From Erythrocercus mccallii (Eukaryota; Chordata; Aves; Passeriformes; Dicruridae): 64,000 bases of DNA. This document shows positions 1 through 12,975 of the stretch, one piece after another. The stretch spans positions 124,001 to 188,000 of the forward strand of contig VZRG01001055.1 of assembly GCA_013397435.1 (NCBI GenBank). The letters are read 5' to 3'. How positions within the stretch are numbered: position 1 is the stretch's first letter; the number at the start of each line of letters is the position of its first letter. Below the pieces are notes generated by a model, which was given only the letters and a program-made list of their open reading frames with translations, was not told the DNA's origin and searched no databases. The translations under genes and the position numbers were made by a program.

Positions 1-3000
1 AGCTGAATTCATATTCTTGCTTTAGACAACTCTGTTGGCAGAATCTGCTCCCACTTGAACAACATTACATTAGAGTGTGGTATTTCAGTTGTAACAAAAG
101 CTTAACAGAGGGTTAATTTATCCTTTCCAAGATGAAAAAGATCAAAGGGGTCTTTGCAAAAATTTCTGGCAGATAAGTCAGTCCTACTGTTTGGACTGCG
201 CGATACAGACAGAGAGGTAATGTCATCAAGTCTATATTTTTAGGTTTTATTCTGTTGTGTATTTAACACATCTTTTACTTCTTGATCTACCTGTACCCTA
301 ATTTATAGGAGCATTACCTCAATGCAGATTGTTTGACCTTCTATCAGTCATTTACATCTACTATTTACATTTTCAAGTTTCTGAACACTCAGAAGCCACC
401 ACTGGCAAGTGGTTAGCTTGCTCTCCAGCAACTCCAGTGGAAAGGTAGTCTGGAAGAACATGGGTGTCTCTTGCTTGTTGCAAAAATTAATATTAAAAAA
501 TCTCATGTTTGCAGTATTACTAGAGAATAATTTCTAGCAATAATACAAAGGTTTGTCATTGCTTCCTGAAGTAACCAGTGAAGTTAAGCTACTTTTTACT
601 TCATTATATTTGTGAATTATCTATTCTTTTTCAAACTACATATTTTAAAATTATTAATTGTCATTACTGATGCAATGATAATCTTTTATATATATTGAAT
701 TTTCATACTTGAAAATTAGTAATATGGCTAAATTAATGCTGACCAACAGCAGCCTATCCCAGTGCTTAGATTCCAGGACAGGTGAGGGAAAGCAGTAGTC
801 CTGCTTCACAAACTTTTCATCCAGAGATAATGGGAGTAAAGGGAATATGGTGGAATTTACCCCTTCTAGAATGTCTTTGAGTGTTTTGGCAGATGGAAGA
901 GGGTTGGAATGGGTTTCATTGTTCATTTCATTTCAGTGGCCACTTAACAACTTGACCACTTAATTAACTAGAACCTAAATAATTTGTCTATCCCCCCCAG
1001 TACACACTACACAAATAAGAAGACAGTCCAAATTCAAAGTCAGCCAGTCTCTTGGAATTACATCATGTAGTAATTAGCAGCTCCACACATCAGTGCATCT
1101 TTACTCAAAAGAATGTAAAGAGCCTTATTTGGATTGATTGGTCCTACTTACAACATTTTATATGCTGAATTAGAAAAGGGCTCCATATCTTGTGTTAAAT
1201 TTGGAGAATAAAATATCATTCTATTACCAATTCCCAAAATGGACTTTAAAACCATGATAAGCATTAATTTTCTAATATGCTTTAGCTTAAGATGTTAAAA
1301 ATATATTTTTTTACATAAATCAAATATTACAAACTATGTTAAACTTGGCTGTGGTGTATTAAAATCATAAAGTTTTGAGGTGAAAAACTGATCTTCAGAC
1401 TAAGGTCTGACTCTCCAACCCAGCAATCCATCCTACCCCCTACCTCTGCCTAAAATACAAGCAATTACAAAGAGACAGCTTCTACCTGAGTCAGCTTCTG
1501 CTGGGGAGATTATTTTCGGCTTTGTTTTGATAAGAACTTTCCCAAATGGTTCCTATTAACACCAGAACTGCTCTGAACTCTATGTGTGTTTGTACAAGCC
1601 CAAGATAATTTGTTCACTGAAAGCACTGACTGAAAGGCAGCTTTACTGGTGGGTTTGAAGTGAACCAGTCACATGAAAGAACATATTTCTCTCTTTTGTG
1701 TTAGAGATCCGCCACTGTATCCTCAGAAGTAAACAATCCTCACATGTGAATAAGGGAACTAGAATTGAGCCACAATAGCAGGCACTTTAAAAGCAAGCTC
1801 ACTTTGTTGGGTTCTGCATGTACCAAGATTTACACAAGCAAGGGACACATTTGTTCATCTCTTGCCTTTTTAGCCTTTCCCCCATACCTTAACCCTATTT
1901 CATGCATAGATATACCATCAGCAGCTATAGAAGATTTAAAGTCTGTTTGTATGTATTCTCCAAGGAACCTGCTGTACAATGCACCTCATACACAGTGTAT
2001 AGATTGTCTCTCCTTGTAGAGGAAAAAAACTAAAGAATACAATTTATCTTCTGATCAAGATGCAAGATCATTCATACAGCAATTTAGGATAGGCGTGTTG
2101 AAAAAAAACAGCAGAATTTGTAGAAGTTATATCTAAATACCACTGAATAAGGAAGGTCTGCCCAAAATCTGGACTTGTAAGACAGGTGGATAAAACTATC
2201 TAAGATTTCCCACCTCTCTTTCCATACACTGCCAGCTAGAAATTGCCTTTTAAGTTTCCTATTTCTAGTCAGAAGCCAAGACTATCATATTTTATTTTGG
2301 TTTTTGATAAAGACTTGTGGCATTTTATCCATCCATATAAATTTGGTAATATATTAAAGCAAATAAAAATAAACGTGCTATTCTTCAACTGCAAGCATGA
2401 TACAAATTTAAAGTATTCCCTCATATGACCAGATGCTTGAAGGATTGTAGAAAAAGCTCTGCTGTGTAGACCAGGTTTTCATTATTAATTGCACCCTCAT
2501 CAGCTCCCTTCCAATAAATCGCTGAAGCTAGACTGAAAATAAATACATGGAGTCACAAATTTCATCTTCATATGCAAATCTTTAGCAAAATCAGCTATGT
2601 GTGGGGTTTGTCTGCAGGATTTCACCCAGAGTAACCCATATCCAAAGACCAAAGATATAGGAGAATCCAAAACACAAACTCTGACAAATTAGCGAGCGGA
2701 AATAAGCCTACACCACTCCTCTGGACAGCCTTGTTAGAGTACAGCTGCAGTGACACAAGCTATTCACAAGCTTCATTGTGTGTGCTGCAGCTGTCAAGGG
2801 AATATGGTGGTGAATCATATAATCATCCAAGTCATAGCAATGTAAAATCACCTTTTTGTCTTTCCCAAGGGTTATATCTTTCCTGCAAATCATTTTTTTG
2901 AATTCCTACTGACTGCAGGAGAGCTGACATGAACACTTTCAACTGTGTACAAATTGCTAGGAATGGCTCATGCTCTTGAAAGCTTCTAAACTTAGCAATA

Positions 3001-3122
3001 TGAGTCATATAGTTTGATAATTGTAAATATCTTCATTATTTCTTGTTCATTTCATTCTGAGCTACTATATATAAATTGAATACCTAGAACATTAGAGAGA
3101 TCACTTCTAAAAATCTACTGGC

Positions 3123-3138
3123 AATATATATATATATT
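3123..3138. repeat. (TA)n dinucleotide run
   Basis: A short run of alternating T and A. It is probably length-variable between individuals, and no function can be read from it. Confidence 0.7.
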
Positions 3139-6047
3139 TAAGATAGGCTGACCACAGGTAAATGTACAGTTTTTCAGCACTGGTTAACTGTGAGGAGAGT
3201 GAAGAACAATGAAAGACTTTTTTTTTAATATTACAAAGCAATTCCAAAAATATGAAGCAGGTTTTGGTCTAAAATTAAAATTTACTGCATAAGCAGAATT
3301 TTCAAAATGCCAATACAAGGTATTTGAAATATTTATGCCAGGTTTTGCTTGAAGAAAGGATCCAAAGCTGATTTTTATGCATCCAAGGTACAATCAACCC
3401 TAATGTAAAATTAAGAACATTCAGTAAGTTAACAATGGAACAACAAGAAATACAAGCAAATAAAATTATAGAATTTTCTTTCAGGCTCACCTTAGGTGTT
3501 CAGTCACTGTGAAAGAAATGATGAGCACAATGCATTATTTCAATGAGGACCTGCCCAACAAAGAAAATAAGACCAGAATACCAACCAAAGAAAATTCCAT
3601 CCCCAGATAACTATATTAAGAAATGTTGAGCCATTATGAGGAAGAGGCACCACAGAATTTTATAGAGTTTTATACTGTTAACACATTTTATAGCTCTCTT
3701 AAACTCTGAAGATTTTAAAATTTTAGAGTTTCTTTGGTTTTCATCTAAATGAAATACTTTACTATGTTATTCTAAATTTCTGGTCTTTTGCTTTAGAACT
3801 CCAGAGCGGCTTACTAAAACTTCTATTAGGATAATAGCAATAATGAATGTTTTTCATTTTATTACTTGATATGTCAATGGATTTAAACAATTTCTGCAAT
3901 CTCACCTTGAAATGGAAAGCCATATTAAAATATTAAGGTAATGAAACAAGCATCTTGGTCTGTAAAGTGTTCCAACTGAGGGATTTATCCTATTATTATG
4001 TGTTACAACGTGTACTCCCACTAGAAAGGTATAAAGCCCTGTAATTTGTTTTTTACTCAAACTGTTCACAACACATCTTGCTTTTTATATATTTATAGCT
4101 GCCAATGAACTGGTAATGGTGTAGAAAATGAAATCCTTATATACTAATCACAGATAAAGGACAGTTCTTAAGGTGGCTGTATTCCTGATTACAGTTTTGT
4201 AAGGTAAGAAATTATACTACATCACCTCATTCTGCTCAGGTGTGTCAGCTACTGAACAGATTTTAACTATGAACAAAAAGCAAAGGATGTTTTGAAATGC
4301 AAATTCAGAGCTCATATTTTCCTACTGTGCTTACTATTTAATCTTTCCAAAATGTCTGAATAAAACCACAAAGCATCACAACCCTATTTAATTTCAAAGC
4401 TCCAACATCCTTTAATTTAAAAGGGAGCCCTATTGTTATTTGTTTATGGGAAAGCTATAAAGATATACATGATAACCACTCACTGAATAAGTTCCAAGCA
4501 TATAATTTTGCTTCTGTACTTTGAAATTATGAGTGGTCTTTTCTGACTATGGAGAATATAGTACTATTTAGTGGATATTCTCCTTTCTTGGTTTTTCCTA
4601 CTCTAGCATTTACTTCATAACAGCTAGTTAGATTCTGCTTTGTTGTGGGTTGCATTTTTTTATGGTTATTGTTGTTCAATTCCATGCCAACTTGCAGCAA
4701 ATGTGCTCATATAGCATAGATAATTATGTGTGATTTTATCCCTTAATGAAAGATAAATAATTTGGCAGTCTTGCCTCATCTATTTTTTTTCTATTTTAAT
4801 ACAACTCATTATTTGGATTAGGTCTTTTTTAATACAGCTTTGCAAGCAGAAAGAAACACGTTTCTTAGATCAGTTATGTAGCTTTTAATGCAAGGTACTG
4901 CTATTTGTATTAAAGATTTACACATGATCATAAATTTCTAATACTAAATATTATTTAATCATAATTATATAGTTCTTTGTCTACAAACTAAATAATTTCT
5001 GTTATACAGGCAAAACAATTTCAAAAGAAACAGCAGAAGGCACATTTATAGCAACTAAATAGAATAAAGAAGGAGTAGTCAGTTCTAATTTCCATTAAAC
5101 CCTATTTGTTCTTGTCAACAACCCTTAATGCAAAGAGACACAGGTGAGGGCGGGTCAAGACTGAACAAAGACAGAAATATTTATGTAATAATTTCCATTT
5201 TCAAATCAGATTGTACTTCAAGGTGTTAGAATGGCAAATCTCAGGCAATTGTTAAGAGTTTCACACCTTACAGAGGAGTGATTGACAGAAGAGAAATTTT
5301 TTAACAAACCGACATCTGTACGTAAAACCGTGTTTTCATGGAAAGTCTTTGTTTCTAATTTTTTTAATTGTCGCAAGGAAGCTTAATAATCTGCCAGAAA
5401 AGTCAACATTTCTATTTCAGTGCTCTCCAGTGACCATGAATGATGCACAAACATGTTCAGTGCCACCCAGAAGGACCAGACAAAAAAGATAACAATCAGC
5501 TTGGCAGTTTAGGTTTTGTGCTCTAGAGATTTTTCTGCAAAAGTGGAACACCACAAAATGAGGACAACAAAAGGGGAAGAGTGGTTTATGTTGCTCAGAG
5601 GGCTGGTTTGTCGTACTACAATTATTTACCTGCTAGAAAAAAAAGACAGGAAAAACAAATACTGAAAGAAGTGGAAGGAGGAAGAAATTAAATAAATTAG
5701 CTTCCAGTTCATCTTTTGCTTAATAATCCTTGCAAAGATAAATTCATGAATAACACCATTGGGTTCCAATCAAAAGAGAAGCTGTAACAGCTAAGGAGTA
5801 ATATAAGGAAATCATTAAACCCAAGAAATTAACTATTTGCAAACAAAATATATTTCTGGAGAAATGGCATATTTTAAAATAAAATAGTAACCAATGTATA
5901 AACATCCATGTGAACACTATACCTGGTTTTGATGGTGTGTTTTTCTTTTGTCTGAACAAACTGAAGCAGATATCAGCATAATTCTGGCAGCAAATGAAAC
6001 AAGTCTACAGGTGACAGAGTGGATATGCATCTGAATAAACTATTGGA

Positions 6048-6069
6048 TTAGAGCACTGCTGTGCTCTAA
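6048..6069. repeat. Perfect 9-bp hairpin
   Basis: TTAGAGCAC (6048-6056) and GTGCTCTAA (6061-6069) are exact reverse complements around a 4-base loop, TGCT. The stem is too short for a typical miRNA precursor and lies in no visible transcript. A single perfect inverted repeat of this size can occur by chance in 64 kb. Confidence 0.6.
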
Positions 6070-8038
6070 CAGTTTTTATACATTATGTCAAGCTGTGTTG
6101 CTCAGACTGGGAAAAGGAAATTCCACATGTATCTCCTTGGGACCACCACTGGAGTAAAACATTTAGGTATGACAAGGTCAAGAAAGAGTCAGGGGAAAAA
6201 AAGCAGGACTAACGGTTAAGTACTTGACCAACTAAAGGTTAAAACTTTTTTTCCTGGTAGCTAAGTTTAAGGCAGAATTTCCTACAGTGGAAATGAATGA
6301 GATCAGCATGGACAAGGGAGAAAAGTATCAAGCCTACAATTACAGTTTTAATTTATTTTAAGAATTAAACCCAGCATTCCATTACCAACACCCAAAATTA
6401 GCTGCCTTTCAAAGAACCTATATGTATTCTACATATATTTTGTAAGCATGGCATGGTTGCAGAACATATCCAGGACAAGGAAGGTAGATGAAATGGTGAA
6501 CAGTTCCAGGTCAGGCACCCAGCCCAGAAGGCTTAGTGCACATGGGGTTTTCTCTGCTCCAACACAGCAGTAACTTCTTCCTTAAAAACTAAGGTAAATA
6601 GAGAACATGTGATCTAATCTGGAAGATTACGTACCTCCAGAATAGCAGATATGATAAACTCACTGTTCAAAAACAATATCACAGTTTACATAGGAGACTT
6701 TGGAAGGCCATGTATTGACTTCACATATGGCCTACAGAAAAGTCTTCTGAGCATCCAGAAGAATCATAAGGCATCAGGTCATTGCAGAGCACATTAATAT
6801 TAATGAACCTCAGGAAGAGCAGATAGGCAATAGATTAACCAAATTGCTAAGAAAGCAAAAAGAATGGGTTGAGATAGAGAGGAGAAAGTCAGAATTGGGG
6901 TAACATTTTGAGTCCTGCTTTCTCCAGCAATTTTGTTTCTTAACTTTTAGGAGTTAAAACTCTTTGTAATCACAACTCCTGCCTTGTCCTGAAATATGGA
7001 ACACTTTTAAAGAAAAAGCCATTATATACATATCATTGACCTTCTGCAAGGCTGATGTTCCTTCTGTCTGCCCACCGAATTTCAGGAAGGACAAGCCCTA
7101 GTTTCGCTTCATCTATTGGTATCCACATAACAGATTTCATTATTATGAAAAAATTCCTTTAAAGTCATTGTTCTCTTTGTATAAAAGTTTAACACTACTT
7201 TTCCTTTCGCTGCATAATTGATATCTTTCAAAATTATTGCCAAAATTTTTACTATCTGAGACTGAAATGAGAATTGAGGACTGTGGTAAGACAACTAGGA
7301 ACAAATGTGTCTTAGTAGTTTTTTTATTTGGTATAATAATGCCTTGGGATATTCAAAAGCAATATGTGTTTTCACTATAAACCAGAGAGTATAGATGAGT
7401 TTAGACTGTTTCTGTCTCTTTAATGAACTGAGCAGATGGATTCACTTTTTCAAAGATGGTATTGTAAAAGACATAGCAAATGTGATATGTTCCATGCAAT
7501 GTCACCACTTGTTCCTTCTAGTGTATGTGTCTCAAACCATCTTGCAGATCTCCAGTTCCAATTCCTTTTGGAAATGCTTTCCCACCTGCCTTTCTCCCTT
7601 GTCTGTTATCCAGCATACCAGAAAACAACATGTTCCTGCAAGATTTCACTACAATAGCTTGTAAGAACTCTTTGCCACAGCTGCCAAAGTCTTCATGGCA
7701 CCTCAAGCAGTTGAGCACTGATTTTGATTGAAGCATCACTCTGCAACAGCAGCTGTTTGGACTCCTTTACCTCCAGTCCTGATCTGACACTAACCCTGGG
7801 ACAAAAACAGCAGTAAGGTCACTCACATTTTCTGTGATACACTGAAGACACAGAAAAATGTATGAGGTAATAACCAGGCCAGAACACAGTGCTTTCAGGC
7901 AACATTGAAGACATACTTGGATCTTGTGCCAGTTCTCTGCACAATAGCAATTTCACCTGCAATGACTATGAAAAACATTGTGAAATGGGCAGGAATGTGA
8001 ATCTCCTGTTGTCACTGTGAAATACAGTGATAACTTAA

Positions 8039-8079
8039 ACATTTACCTTAACATTTACCTTAAAAAAAAAAAAAAAAAA
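8039..8079 (+). repeat. 12-bp tandem pair running into an 18-base poly(A)
   Basis: Two exact copies of ACATTTACCTTA (8039-8050 and 8051-8062) abut a run of 18 adenines (8062-8079). The run could be a simple A-tract or the remnant tail of a retrocopy inserted in the + direction. I found no AATAAA just upstream, no matching target duplication and no recognisable gene in the preceding 700 bases, so a plain A-tract is the safer reading. Confidence 0.6.
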
Positions 8080-11000
8080 GGAAAAATGAAGATTAAGGGA
8101 AAAAAAAGTATGCTGTTTCTGAGATACAACTTTTCACACTTAAAAGCAGAAGAATATGAAATGGTGTTCACTGTGCAAGAATGAATCCTTTATCCTCTGC
8201 AAGTCTTAAATATTTAGGTCATCATGTCTTAAACTCATAAAAATTCTTGGACATTGTGAGTTATAATCTACCTAACAATACAGAGAGGATCTACCCCTAT
8301 TCACAGGCTCCTTTTATGCTACAGAGAAAGACAAATAGGGGAAGAAAAAATAATCCAAACTAGAATTGACATACAACCTGTAGGATTAAACTTAAGGATG
8401 ATCTGTTCAGTTTTGATACTAGCTAAGCAGATTTAAAGGGAACAGACTCTGGCTCTCAAGATGAAACAGGTATGTTTTTAAAGAATGTCACTCCAGAAAA
8501 TGCATCAAGAAAATCATGACTCAAAGGCTTCTTGACATTCTGTTCCTTGTCTATTACTGTAGGAAGATTTTCTTTTCTCTTATTTTACACAGACAATCAG
8601 GCTTCAATTTTAGATACACAGGAAGACAATGTTGGGCATATCTTTGAGTCAGAGCTTCGAACTCATAATTTTTGAAACACTGGAAACAGGTCAATTGATT
8701 TTCCTTTCAGGGAAAACCTGGCTCCAAATTGCCATCTTTGAGCAAGTTTCCTGCTATTATTTTTATCTTGTACAAATTTTTTAAATGCAATTTTCTACCT
8801 ACTACTCAGAATTCTTCACATTACTGAGAAGTCCTTGTTCTTAGAGTGCGTTTCAAGTCCAAAGACTTTCCAGTAAGTTTTACTGTACTGAAAATGCCTT
8901 TCTTTCACAATTGCCATGTCATTGTTAGCAATATGACCTTGAGAACTTTTCTATGGAAGAAAAAGGTACTTCTTGAAAGATTGGAATGGAATTCCTGCAC
9001 AGACATCCATAGCGTTTTCAGACACCCAGAAATGGAGAAAACGAAACTTTGACAAAAGCTTACTTTTCACAGTCAAGGGTTTTATTATCACATAATTTTT
9101 CTGGATTTTCAAAAACTACCTGAGTTTGTATGTGGCAAGTGTTTTAAACCTCTGTGCCTTGTGCAAAGGGGAACAAGTGAAAGAAAGGTGAAGCCTCAGC
9201 ACTTCTGCTTGACAGAAACAATGAGCATTGCTTTGTGTGTTTGCATGACTGCTAACTACTCCTGATGACAGTAAAAAAATTCAGATATTGAGGAGAAAGA
9301 TATCCAATATTTTAGCTCTCAGAAGTCAGCAAATCCCACTGAGTGTGAGTCCTCCCAAAATGACTCTTCATAGCCCAGGTACATTGAAAGTATCAGGAAG
9401 AATACCTTTTCATAAGCCAGAGGGAAAAAAAAATTTATCCTCTAAAGACTGCAGAAATTCTTTCTGTCAAGCATGGTCTAACTGAGGCACAATACTTAAT
9501 TATTTTATAACGTACTACTAATTAAGTAAGTGGTCTAACCCGTGCTTTTCCTTATGTATTTACTCTATATTTCAAGAGTTTAGCCCCTCAAATTTTCTTT
9601 TTATTTAATCATGAAGTCATATAATATATATGTACACATATATACATGTGATATTCTTGAAAACTCCAGAGGAATAGTCTCACATATCCACTTAAAATGT
9701 AGATTTTCAATTAAATAATTCAGTCAAATCCAACTTGTCTACAGCAGTGCAATAAATAATTTGTCATTAATTTCTATTTCCCTGCCAGACTGTATTTTTC
9801 AGACTTAGCTGTTTTGTCTGAGAGAGGATTTGCAAAAAGAAAATGTTACATCTCAGAAGCAAACAGAAACAAACTAAATTTTAGATATACACCATTTCTA
9901 GACTCAGCAAAAAAACCGATTTTGCTCAAACAGATAAAAATGGTAGGGTTTTTTCACACAATCTTGAGATTCTTAGAGAATATACACAGCAATTAAATAA
10001 AAATACTGCTAACAAAATTGTGCCCTTATTCCATACCATTAAAACAGCCTCAGTCTACCCTGAAAGCTATAAAGAAAAGATTTAGTTGAATGAAGCTTTC
10101 TATTTATTGCAGCCATCATTTGCAGCTATGATTGCTTTCCTCCTGCTTCTTAATCTAGTAGTTTTACCCTCTCAATTTGCCCTTCTAGCTGTTGAAAATA
10201 TAACACAAATAAACTAGATAACAAGCAAGATAGATTAATAATTCACCCAAAATGAGATGGAACACAAAAGTTGCAGGAAGGAAATATAGCTGGTAAGACT
10301 CCAAAGGCTCATACAATACTTTTTTTTTGAGGCAGGGAGAGAAAATGTTCCCTTTCCATCCCTTTCAAGAAAATGTAACTGTAATGTACTGAGTTGCAAT
10401 GGAGTACAAAATTTCAATAAATTATAGTTACCCATGAATTTGGTATATTTAGAAGTTAACTGATATAAATTTATTCTGCAGATAGTTGTTTATTGGTGGA
10501 TGATTTTTTTTTTTGTCACATCTAGAATATCTCAGTCTCAGAGAAAACTGTAGTTTCTGTTCTCTGGCCAGTCTTTATCCTTTAAGATGCACTACTGCTC
10601 TCCCACATAAATTAGAGAAATTGTAGTTTTCCAGTAAAAGGAAAAAACCTTTCTCTCTCCTGCCAATTGCAGTCCCAAATGGCAGAGCAAGGTAGTGGTG
10701 GATCCACACAGATCTTAGAAAAGGTCTTTTTGGAGGAAGCAAATTAGAGCTGGGAAAAGACAGGGTATGCTGAGCTCTGGCATCCCCCAGGCAACGATTA
10801 ACAGTGAACATATGTTACAACAACAAAAAAGCTTAAGCTGCATTAAACCAAGAAACTGTGACAAAAGATAATAACCCCAAATCAAACCAATCAGAAAACC
10901 AACAAGGAGCTTCTGTGTGGAAATCTTCTCCTAACACTCAGGTGGCCCCTCTTCCCACTATTCCATGGAAGCTACTCCTCTGACCATAAGAAAAACAGTT

Positions 11001-11904
11001 CAAGAAAGACTCCAGGGAATTTTTCTCTTATTTAAATTATATGTGTTCAAATAACACTACTACTCCTCAATACACAAGTAGACCTAGCAGTTTCCCTCAA
11101 TACATTTCACTGTCACATTTAGAGGATTGAAATATTTTTTTGTGGGGCTTAGTGCAGTTAACACTTGAGTAAATCATGTCATATTATCATGATATAATTA
11201 CAAATCTGTACATGCACTTCATTTGTTTACATGTGCAAAGGAGTAAAATGTAGGCACATTTCTGATTCATTACATCTTCTCCCTTCCCCATCAGGAGCAC
11301 AAATAATTTTGCAGGTCAAATTACATGGCTCCTTCTCAGTAAAGATCATAGATCCAGAGAGACAGAAAAAGGAGTCAGAAGAGTCAGCCAGTTTCTCAAT
11401 AATAATAATAATTTTGAGAATGCTGAGCTGTAGGAATCAATCTCATTTATGTGGCTTTCAAGAGAAAATTATTTTGTTTTCTTTATAATTTCTTGAGAAA
11501 TTATGTATTTTATATATGTGTGCATATATAACTCTCTATATATACTACATAAATTACACAAACATATTAAAATACTTGGAGCAAATGTGTTCATATAATC
11601 TTCTCAGGAATGTCATGACGGCAAGTTTTGAAATGAGCATTAGCAAATTATGTATTTCCTTGAAAAATCCATCAGATCAGTGCTTCACATGCAAAAATCT
11701 CCAATGTTTAGACAGTGACAAAGGAACACAAGTCGAAGATAAATACCATGGTAAGTGTTATTTGTACTTATACTGTGAAAATTTCTAACCACTTTCTGTC
11801 CATAAAGGTCCTTTGGGTTTTCAGCAGAATAACCTCCAAAATTCTAAAGTGTCTTTTTCATTGAATAGTTAAGGAGTTCAACTTTTATTCTTTCAAATTT
11901 TGTA

Positions 11905-12975
11905 GAATCATAAAATCGTTAAGGTTGGAAAAGACCTTCAAGATCATCTAGACCCACCACAACTAAACACCACCATGTCAAAGAAACCATGTCACTAAGC
12001 TCCACATCCAGTCATTTCTTGAAAACCTGATGTTCAAGATTGTGACTGCACCACCTCCCTGGGCAGCCCATTCCAATGTTTAACCAACCCTTCAGTGAAA
12101 AACGTCTTCCTGATATTCAAACGGAACCTCTCCTGTCACACAGCCTGAGACTGTCCTTCTGTTCTGTCACTGATTGCCTGGGAGAAGAAGCCAACCCCCA
12201 CATGGCTACAGCCTCCTTTCAGGCAGTTGTAGAGAGTGATAAGGTCCCTCCCGAGCATCCTTTGCTCCAGACTAGACAACCCCATCTCCTGTAGCTTTTC
12301 CTCATAAGTCTTTTACTGCACACCCTTCACAAGCTCCACTGCCCTTCTCTGGACACTCTCCAGCCCCTCAATGTCCTTCCTTCCAGGGCCAGCACCCTAG
12401 CTGTGGCCTCGCCAGTGTCGAGTACAGGGGCACAGTCACTGCCCTGGTCCTGCTGGCCACATTATTACTGGTACAGGCCAAGATGCTATTCGTCTTCTTG
12501 GCCACCTGGGCATAGAACTGCTCATGTTCAGCTGCTCTTGACCAACATCCCCAGGTTCTTTTCCATCAAATCTTTTCAATCCCTCTTTCTCAAGCCTTTA
12601 GCACTGCCTGGGGTTCTTGTGACCCAAGCTTCTGACCCAGCACCTCACTTCATTGAATCTCATCTAACTGGCCTTGGCCCATCCATCCAGCCTGTCCAGA
12701 TCCTGCTGCAGATCCTTCCTACCTTCCAGCAGATCAACACTCCCACTTGTGTCATCTGAAAACTTACTCAGAGGACATTCAAACGCCTCCATCCTGATAA
12801 AGATATTAAAGAGGCCTGGCCCCTGTACTGAGCCATGGGGAACACCACTGCTGACCAGCCTCCAGGGGGATGTAACCCCCTTCACCTTCCCTCTCTGGGC
12901 CTGGCCATCCAGACCGTTTTTAACCCAGGGCAGAGTGCCCCTGTCCAAGCCATGAGGTGTCAATAGGACTTCACC
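11905..12975 (-). mobile_element. CR1 LINE, 5'-truncated, antisense
   Basis: This is the 3' part of a chicken-repeat-1 (CR1) non-LTR retrotransposon on the minus strand. The + strand begins with the reverse complement of the CR1 3' end (tagaatcataaaatcg, then ggttggaaaagacctt). Translating the minus strand of 12664-12975 gives reverse-transcriptase sequence: the block WVKNGLDG, then SGVP and GPGLFNIFI, then the catalytic box FSDDT (about 12762-12748, where the family normally has F-A-D-D), then DLLEGRKDLQQDLDRLDGWAKA. Downstream towards 11905 lie the rest of the C-terminal region and the short 3' UTR. Stops and frameshifts break the frame, so the copy is dead. Truncation at the 5' end, here near 12975 within the reverse transcriptase, is normal for CR1. 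Confidence 0.95.

Larger units (their letters stand above)
1..11904. other. Non-coding AT-rich DNA, no gene seen
   Basis: I see no coding region, RNA gene or recognisable transposon in this stretch. All open frames are under 100 codons, overlap each other on both strands and show no familiar motif. Small items inside it are listed separately (TA run near 3123, hairpin at 6048, poly(A) at 8062). The ACAC/TATA-rich patch near 9627-9650 is an imperfect alternating purine-pyrimidine run. The sequence is compatible with intergenic or intronic DNA. Ancient, decayed repeats could still be present but would need a profile search. Confidence 0.7.

Noticed and set aside
12403..12955. Plus-strand frames of 93-118 codons
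   Set aside because: They are antisense shadows of the CR1 reverse transcriptase on the minus strand.
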